DNA of 64,000 nucleotides from Rhyzopertha dominica (lineage: Eukaryota > Arthropoda > Insecta > Coleoptera > Bostrichidae): NCBI GenBank assembly GCA_025024175.1, contig QCXZ01000001.1, forward strand, positions 7,874,001 to 7,938,000. Direction: 5' to 3'. Positions 56,869 to 64,000 of this stretch are shown here, piece by piece. The notes under the pieces are model-generated. The model was not told the DNA's origin. It saw nothing but the letters and a program-made list of their open reading frames with translations, and made no database searches. The position numbers and the translations under genes are program-made. Within the stretch, counting starts at the first letter, position 1. Every line of letters begins with the position of its first letter.

Positions 56869-57399
56869 AAAATATGTTAACTGCAAGTGTTTTACTAGTT
56901 TTCTGATAGGTATTTGATAGAATATATCAGAAGCCTATGACAGAATGTTGGTTTTTCTTTCATCGCAATTGAATTGATTACTATCTCAGTGCTAGATTGC
57001 AAATGATAAACTAGAGGGAGGCGATATCCAATCCACTTGATTTCACTTCACCAATTTCACCTGTTTGTATTCCTTTAATGTAAAATCCCCCCATTTTCAT
57101 TACGACCACCTCATGTTCATGCAGGTTTCTTCTTCTGCTGTAGTTCGAATGCTTAATTTGTAAATTCTTACATTTTCTACATTCTTTTCGAAATGCTGGA
57201 TGATTGTTTATTGCATGAACAGAAATAGAACCAGGAGAAGACCAAAAATTCAGTGACGGTGTCGCTAAGGAAAAGAACCAAGCTTAGGCTTAAGTTGCCC
57301 CCCTTCTGCTCATTTACAGATATCTTCGAGTCATTAAAAATTCCGTATGAGGCCATTCTAAACGAATAAAATGGAGTAACTAACTCATCGCGTTCAAAA
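56869..57399. other. Unassigned, nothing recognised
   Basis: No family motif; minus frame 57177-57407 is motif-free. Confidence 0.3.
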
Positions 57400-57725
57400 G
57401 CATCCACGTCCAGCTAATCTGCATCCGCATGGTAAACGAGCGTGTCGCAACGGCACAGCACACTAGATAAACCGACATTTATTTAAATGTAAGTTCACTT
57501 TGAAGTAGCATGTAACATATCTGAATCTGATTACTGAATTATACCATTAGCATTATCTGGCTGTGACGCAATAGGATGGAGCTGCTCTTTGCGTTCGTGC
57601 AAAAACAATTAATGGCGTCCAGCACGTGAAATACGCACGGAGATTTCTAAATTACATATTCATTCGGATCGTGATAAGGACATGTAACGCACGGCTCCGG
57701 TTGCAAGTGTAACACTAGACGAGAC
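57400..57725. other. GC-richer unique island, candidate regulatory DNA
   Basis: A unique CpG-containing block with ACAATTAATGGCG, GATAAGG and CACGTG-like (AGCACGTGAAA) sites. No coding frame or repeat. Regulatory role is inferred. Confidence 0.35.
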
Positions 57726-57869
57726 GATTTCGCTCTGATCCAGATTCAGGTCAGGCTGCTTCTACAAATGGAAGCTTTTGTCTTTACAGAAAAATAGAGA
57801 TTCGTGACGTTCTGTACTAGATCAAGGTATATCAAAATGCTCGTTAGGATACAAGACTTCTCAGCAAAC

Positions 57870-59050
57870 TTGTAAATGAAACTGTGTAGGCTTTCCAGGG
57901 CAGTCGTGTTCCCATCCAAAATTTGTTCACTATGGCATCTTTAATACAAGCTCCAGTTGAGTTTTCTCCAGAAATCCATTCATTTTCTTGCACTTCAGTT
58001 CATTCTATTTCGTTTTGCATGATTCTTTGTAATACCTGACTGAAAAGTATATCATCAGGATGCCATCGCTTATTTTCGAAGTTTTATCTCATTTGCTGAA
58101 TTGGCAGCTTCGTCTGGGTATACCCTGCTTCCTTCTTCGTCCTGGCTTTCACCTGAGGACTCAGGACCATATTAATTGTCTATCACTGATATCGTTAATG
58201 GTTGTCCGATTCACTTCAATGATTTCTCTAATTCTGTTATTAGAGATTCTTCTTTGCATTCTTGATCTGCCTGCCGACCTCCTCCAAAAGTCCATTTCCG
58301 TTGCTGTTATATACTTTTCGCTCTCCACAATCGCGTTGTATATACGTTTTTTTATATTTTTGTATTGTTTTTATGCCACCTAAAGTCCTAATGGCCTTCC
58401 TGCTCTGTAGATTGCCTCGTGCGATGTCCCATCATTCGATATTTTTATTCCTGATATGTGTACACCTGACATTGTTTTACATAATCGTGGTCCTATATGT
58501 AGTTTTGTGCAGGTTTATTTCTAGTCCCCACTTTGCCTGTTCTTTTACTAATTTGAGAATAATGTAGTTCGTGTCCTCATATCCTTGTGCTACTAGTATT
58601 TGATCATCCGCAAAGCAAATAGTGTATAGTGTCTTGTTGTCGCTTAGGACACTCCCATGTTTCTACATTTTCCTTTACATACTATTAATGCTTGTTCTAG
58701 GTAAATTTTGAATAAAGTAGGTGAATTTGGGACCTTATCAGGGGCGGATCCACGGGGGGGGGGGACTGCGGGAGAGTCTTTATAAGACTGTAATATTCTT
58801 CTACAGCCTGGATGTTTGTTCTTTTCTTGTATCTTTTGATCTAACCGAGCTTTCGTCTCTTAAGCCAAGTATATTGTACCGTTTCTGTTCTATCTGTGCA
58901 CTTCCTTCTTTCTTATCTTCCTTTAATAGATTCTTTCTTTCGAAGAATAGTATTTTTGCTGTAAGTAGGCCATGATCGCTACCATACACCTCTCTACTAC
59001 ACACTTACAACTTGAAATCTTATTATTATTAGTTCTTACAAAAAAAATAG
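57870..59050 (-). pseudogene. LINE relic, endonuclease end to RT C-terminus
   Basis: Minus strand from 59010: VYGSDHGLLTAKILFF, the SDH motif of the apurinic-type endonuclease, then KRYNILGLRDESS (58870). After a poly-G tract at 58756-58765 and a large deletion comes LSDNKTLYTICFADDQILVA (about 58650-58590), an RT active site reading FADD, then GYEDTNYIILKLVKEQAKWG, LEINLHKTTY, and near 58290-58170 ATEMDFWRRSAGRSRMQRRI, then RIREIIEVNRTTINDI. The last block (ATEMDFWRRSA) is characteristic of a common insect LINE group. The plus-strand frames at 58060-58567 are antisense shadows. Confidence 0.75.
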
Positions 59051-59069
59051 TCGATATCTACAGAATAAA

Positions 59070-59800
59070 ACTTTGATTCATATTGTAGGTTGTGCCAAGG
59101 TAACCTTTATGCATAAGCCACGGCTAGATTGTTATGCTCAAACTAAGGCTTTCAGGTCAATCACGTCTTTACATCGAAACCAGTTGGCTTACCAGTCAGG
59201 AAAACAATGTGAGTTGACTTTGCACAAACGAAGTGACAGGATTAGAATTGCATACGAGCAACAATAAATGTACTTGCAGAGTTTCTTGAAATCGATTGAG
59301 TTTTTGACATCAACCCATTTGATTCAATTAAAAAAAGGGATGCATTGACTCGATGTTTAGAAATAGAGTTGTCAGAAGCTCTTTAGACATGCAACCAGAG
59401 AAATCATAGCAAGTGTTTTCTGCACAAGGATATAGGGCGATATAACCATCCTGGTGTGCCAGAAGTTTGGGAAACTTCTGTCGAATTTGATATAGCAGGC
59501 ACCAAAAATATAACATAGGTGCTTTACAAGGGAAGGAGTAGCCATCAATCCCACAAAAACATCAGTGATAACGTTCACCACAAAAAGAAACCTTCAGCAA
59601 TAGAAGGTTGAATGCCTTGCACTAACGCTGGATAATAGGATGACCTCTAAGTTTCACTCAGAAAGAGTTACCAATTAAGCAAAAAAGGTTTTATGGGCGT
59701 GCTTGAAAAACGTGGAAATTAAAACTGAAAATGGTTTACTGGGTTTATACGAAAGTTGCTATACCTTACATATGATTCTTCGTTATTTGAACGTTTTTCT
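59070..59800 (+). pseudogene. R1/Jockey-type LINE relic, reverse transcriptase
   Basis: Plus frames: SLHRNQLAYQSGKQCELTLH (59170-59229, the HxNQxAYQxGKS region before motif A), then FLEID-VFDINPFDSIKK (59284-59336), equal to FxDIEGAFDNTxFDSI with the first catalytic aspartate region. After a deletion: CFTREGVAINPTKTSVITFT, then TKRNLQQ (59521-59603), ALTLDNRM, and AKKVLWACLKNVEIK (59680-59723) with GLLGLY. This order (VNPxKTxVxxFTRR, LDxxL-W, AxxALWxCRR) is typical of R1/Jockey-group RTs. GxPQGG and YADD motifs are not found. Many stops. It starts about 20 bp from the end of the oppositely oriented LINE at 57870-59050, so the two are head to head. Confidence 0.65.
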
Positions 59801-60049
59801 CCCAATAAGCTCAAAAGTGCAGTACCGGATCTTTTCTTGGATTTGTCCAACCAATATTAGATAACAGTGAAGTTAAGTATTTTGTTCTTTTTACTTGTTG
59901 ATATTCTGACTATTTTTTCTGTGTCCATGATCTACTAAAGATGTTCACGCAATATTTGCTAATATTACCTCTTCGGCACATTTATAGAAAAGGGCCATAG
60001 GGAAAATTCGCTACTAATAAAGATCGGCTTTATATGATTTCTGACTACA
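59801..60049. other. Short unassigned stretch
   Basis: No motif recognised; may include more of the preceding LINE. Confidence 0.25.
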
Positions 60050-60440
60050 CATTGTTTTGTAACCTTCATAACTGCCCTCTCATATTCTTCGATGTTCGCC
60101 AGCCTTCCACCTGCAGTTGAAGCGCGCATTTCCAAGAACCGCCGGCGTTTTAATGTATACCGTCGGTTGGTTAGATAAATTTTCTGGTTATACCTACTCT
60201 GGGCCGTAAAAGCTGTATCTGGCTGGATCTTCCATAGAATTCGAATAAATGGAATCCATTACCTTTATCAGTCCGGCTGGTTTTATCATACATGCAAAGC
60301 AATAAATGATTGGAATGATAATTGATGAACCGTGCGAGCGCAATATAAATCCGGGCTAATCTCGACTCGATCTAACGCGTAAAATTTCGTATTCGGCGTT
60401 TAGAGATACCGCAACGTTGGGAAAAAAAGAGATTTGGCTG
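60050..60440. other. GC-richer unique island, candidate regulatory DNA
   Basis: A unique, CpG-containing block with TTTATC/GATA cores (TACCTTTATCAGTCC, GGTTTTATCATAC), ATAATTGATG and ATGCAAAGC. No coding frame or repeat is seen. Confidence 0.35.
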
Positions 60441-63400
60441 CCGTTGAAGGATTGAGATAGTTTGTTTATGTTTTAATTAGTATTCCAAAATAGCAGGTCC
60501 TTGCCGAGTTCGAATTTCATTTTTCAGTAAATCTCAATACTAATATTTAAAGAGAGATTTATTTTGGAATTATTGAAGCTGAGTAGTCAGGTGTCTTTAA
60601 CTTTTTTTCATAGAACAGTATGCATTTTTGTATTTCGAGCCCTTATTGTTTAAGAAGTGTAACCATTATGTCGTTATACATAAAAAGCAACCATAATGTG
60701 CACATTTTGAATGGAGAAGTAGGCAAGCCAATGTTCAAAGTATGATCAGTAAATTTACAATCTGGCACACCTAATCGATCCATATTGTGACGCAACAATT
60801 AAAATCACAAAACAAACACGTAGAATTCAATAAAACTGCTATCCACAAATTAAAAGGCGACGACAATCTCACTTCGGGATACCGGTTAACTCGAATGGAG
60901 ATGGGTCGTTAGAGTTTATTATTTGTAGGGCGCCACGTGTTTTTTGCCGATTTGTTCTTAAAGCTTCCTACTCCACAAACACGAATTACTAAGGAAAGCA
61001 ACCTTTCGTAATAAAAAAGTCTTAGGTAAGTAAGTCAAAACGCTTGAACGTAGCTTCACAATGTTTAATTGAAATAGCAAATTAATATAAACAATAACGT
61101 ACAAAATTTTGAGATTTTCTAATAAATGTTCAGAATAACAAAACCTAAAATTATCAAGAGACGCAGCTTTCAAAATCGACTACTTGCAGTAGAATACAGA
61201 ACACACCAACATTCTAATAGCCGCCAGGAATAAGAATCGATGACATTTATTTTACCAAGTGATTAAATTTTTTGACACCGCACACTATTATGGATTGATT
61301 TTACAGGAACGTAGTTCGATCGAGATTAAACATTTACAAAATGAAACCAGATGGTATTATAAATGAAAACATCAACCCAGGAAATAACAACCCTAATCAG
61401 TAATAAATAAAACCTATAGAAGAAGCTCAACCTGAAATGCTATGTTTCACTGAAATTTTGGAACGTAACAATTTGACACCTCAGAAACATTGTTCGAACG
61501 GTTAAAACATATGGAAAATTATAGACACAAAAAAGTCAATATAATTCTTCCCAAGAGCTTCCGCTAGTCAAAAACGGTTGGTATATGTTAAGACGAGAAG
61601 TTCTCATTAAATTTGATGTACCACATAACTTAACGAATTCTTTTTCTAACAGTGAAGTACTCTTAATCCCAACCACTCTCAAAGAAAATGTTGTTATAAA
61701 GACTATCTCTTCTTAACCTAATTAATATGCATCCAAAATTAGGTAGTATCATAAATATTTTCATACGAAAGAATAAACGATGAATGCTGATGAAATTTGG
61801 ACTTTCACAAAGAAACATTCGGTTTTATAAGGGAGCGTTGAAAAATTGCTCCGAATTCAAGAAGACTTAATTCGAAGAGCTGTGTATTAACTTTGCGGCA
61901 AAAAGGCGTAACGCTCCCGTTTCGCTAATTTAAATTTCCGCTACAGATTGTTTTGTTTGTCATTTGTATGTAGCTAGATTTCCGATATCTGTTGAAATCC
62001 GCTTTTTCGGGCGCTCTGTCCATAGGAGTTTTTGCTGGTTTTTCTTGCTAGGCACTCCTACGGTGATTGAGAACATTCGACTACGGGAAGTGATCGCGAA
62101 TAATTCTGTGTGAATTTCACCCATTTCTGGGGATCATAGTCTCAATTTTGTGCTGTTTAAGGGCCAGTCGTGTATTTCCTTTACTTCTTCGTATCTTGAT
62201 GCCTTTTTGATTGAGCCTGTTTCGGTTTTAAACCGGATAAAAAGCACAGACACTTCCAAACAGTTCGTCGTACTACATATTTCATTTTACAACTTGTGAA
62301 GCCGCCTAACACCTCAGTAAGTGCATATTTTATTGTTTTCTCGTTGCCAAACCAGCTATTTTAGGGCTTCTTACCCTTGGTTGGGTAAACATAGCAAACC
62401 ATATAAGCGAACTCGACGTCCGTGGTGAATTATTCGATAGGGATCTCTAAATTTCGAAGCTGGAAGGAATCTTTCGTGGAAATACATAAGGGCTGGGTGA
62501 TAGAGGCTATTATCATCCACCTATCCTAGAGTCGCCTACCCTTGCCAGAGGGGAAGGATCAACCTATGTATTTAAGGTCAGATTTTTCCATTTAATTTGC
62601 GTGCTGACGTTGCCAGATTGTTCAGTAAATCTACGGAAGATCGCCGTTGCGTTCCCTTCGCTCCTGCATTTTATTTGTGCGTTAATCTTAGAACTTTTAT
62701 ATTCAGCACTTTCTCTGTTAATATCTTATAGAGTGCGGGTATTACTCCGTGTAATTATTTAATTAAGTTGACTTTATCTTCACCCATTCCGTAATAAATT
62801 ATTAATAATACACGTAGCTTAACTTGTACATACACGTTTATCTGATAGCAAATAGTACGTTTAGATTTTTTTTGTAAAGGAAAAAAGGGAATGATCGTTT
62901 TACCGGAGAGTTTAAAGAGTTCTTTTATAACTGAGACGGAACCACCGTCGGACGTGCGCACCCCGCGGACGGTTATGGCAATAGTTTTTTTTGTTCGTGC
63001 TTCATATTAATTACGTTAATAATTAGTAAGGATATTTCCCTTGATTCCGTTAGCTTAGGATTAGATTATCGTGTGACTGTTTTGTGTTTCGATGGAGTAG
63101 ATCTTGTTCTTATTTTAGTTTGTACTCTGCCTTATTATCTTTGGGTGATTAAGTATATGGATCTTGGCTTAAGCTCAATCCGTTGTTTTATTTGTTATAT
63201 TCACATGCCTATATCTTAGTCGGGGGAGGAAGGTTTGATCCTTAAGAACTTGTGCACGTGCGAATCCCACGTGCTCAGATATCTGCGATTTTTGGATTCT
63301 GGCGCCCATTCATTTACTTTACCTTTTTTTGCCCCAACGACCCGGGCTGAGCCTTGCCGAGGCTAGTTATTTGTCACCTTGCCTTTGTGGGTCACCTTCA

Positions 63401-63619
63401 CCCCTTGCTTTAAAATTGGTTTATATTTAAAGAAAAAAAAAGTTTGAAAAAGATCGGTGGCTAAGGTGTGCCTACAGTTAACTTGTTGTATAGAAATATA
63501 ATTGAGAAGAACACATACTGTGGAAAAGCTTTCGTAAAATATTTTTAAAATGTTGGTTTCCGTTCGTCATAAACTACTTAGTGGAAAGCGACGTGGTGAC
63601 AACGTGGCGACATCGTTAA
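60441..63619. other. Long unassigned stretch; possible promoter-like segment
   Basis: No protein family is recognised over 3.2 kb. Around 62235-62275 a TATA-like GATAAAAAG precedes CAAACAGTTCGTCG by about 30 bp, an arrangement seen at retroelement and host promoters, followed by a CTCAGTAAGTG that weakly resembles a splice donor. The segments 62400-62580 and 63190-63410 are GC-richer and look like leader or LTR sequence, but no repeat partner is present. Confidence 0.25.
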
Positions 63620-63940
63620 TTACAAGAAATCAAACAATATATAGAAGAAAATAGACAAATATCTTATTTAAACGGGACTTGCTTTGATATCCATGAAACA
63701 GTCCAAACCAGATGGACTGACGGTTATAGGAATTGTGCTTTAAATATTCCACCTTCTAAAGGTAGAAGAATTTCAATTTTGCATGTCGGAAGTGAAAATG
63801 TGTGCCTAATACATTACACCTATGTCGCAAACATTAAAAAAATGCATTCTGGCATAACTTCCAAAATTCTTGAGAAGTGGTTCACAGAAAACTTAATTAG
63901 AACAACAACAGTAAAGAAAGTGAAGTTTAAGAATTTCTGA
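63620..63940 (+). pseudogene. Transposase relic (Tc1/IS630-type), at window end
   Basis: An open frame without ATG runs from 63620 to a TGA at 63938-63940: IKQYIEENRQISYLNGTCFD, IHETVQTRWTDGYRNCALNI, PPSKGRRISILHVGSENVCL and SKILEKWFTENLI. It parallels an insect transposase group in which YLDETWxxxxxxxxxxWxD is followed by P-SKGxRxIxLHAGxExG and then FExWFxxxLLP. The first catalytic residues, normally YLDET, read YLNGT here, so the aspartate and glutamate are both lost. The next segment, ending in the second catalytic aspartate, is replaced by TTTVKKVKFKNF. The frame is otherwise open for 106 codons. Similar sequence may continue past 64000. Confidence 0.6.
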
Positions 63941-64000
63941 TTAAAGAGAAGTTATTTTGAAGGCCATTATACAAAGAAGGAATTATTGTTACTACTAAAC

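Noticed and set aside
58060..58567. Two overlapping plus-strand frames, hydrophobic, membrane-protein-like
   Set aside because: They are antisense to a LINE RT that reads clearly on the minus strand (FADD box, ATEMDFWRRSA), which explains the composition.
63245..63300. GTGCGAATCCCAC string resembling a tRNA T-arm
   Set aside because: No matching acceptor or anticodon arm upstream at the right spacing.

Overview
The window looks like 64 kb of AT-rich, intron-less-looking intergenic (or large intronic) DNA from an arthropod, most likely an insect. The reasons are the mix of decayed transposons: mariner DD34D, other Tc1/mariner-type transposases, BEL/Pao, Jockey/R1/CR1-like LINEs, GIY-YIG Penelope-like elements, a THAP-domain element, a tyrosine-recombinase element and several foldback elements. 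Beetle or hemipteran would fit, but the sequence alone does not decide. I found no convincing exon of a cellular gene, no tRNA or rRNA and no CRISPR. Every protein homology I can defend belongs to a mobile element, and nearly all copies are broken by stops, frameshifts or truncation.

Layout. 1-13 kb: tyrosine-recombinase fragments (2.0-3.3 kb, minus), a Tc1/mariner-like transposase relic (7.8-8.4 kb), a 106-bp MITE (10.1 kb) and a DD34D mariner C-terminus (10.6 kb). 13-24 kb: a 1.1-kb palindromic element, two LINE relics (17.0-18.4 and 20.2-21.5 kb) around a Penelope-like relic (18.8-19.4 kb), and a foldback element with ACAGGGTGTT ends. 24-31 kb: a second mariner (minus), a BEL/Pao RT-RNase H relic, a 242-bp MITE, a 153-bp hammerhead-motif element with perfect 14-bp target duplications, and a decayed ~120-bp tandem array. 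33.2-36.6 kb: a nested palindrome with hAT-like ends holding a THAP-domain relic and another transposase relic. 37.8-42.1 kb: Penelope-type terminal sequences and LINE 3' ends. 45-48 kb: a 164-bp tandem duplication, a LINE scrap and a second small hammerhead-motif element. 51-53 kb: the best preserved element, a Penelope-like reverse transcriptase with GIY-YIG endonuclease. 54-60 kb: four LINE relics in alternating orientation, one (55.4-56.9 kb) with a clear target duplication. 63.6 kb: a further transposase relic reaching toward the window end.

Between the transposons lie GC- and CpG-richer islands of 200-650 bp (near 4.6, 7.2, 11.5, 19.8, 23.9, 28.9, 32.2, 37.1, 41.1, 44.5, 48.0, 57.6 and 60.2 kb) with no repeat structure and no coding signal. 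Several carry ATGCAAAT octamers, GATA or TAAT cores. I read them, as inference, as candidate regulatory or conserved noncoding elements in a gene desert. The mobile elements do not work together; they are independent insertions of different ages. The recurring themes are a Penelope-like family with its small hammerhead-bearing derivatives, and several unrelated foldback elements.
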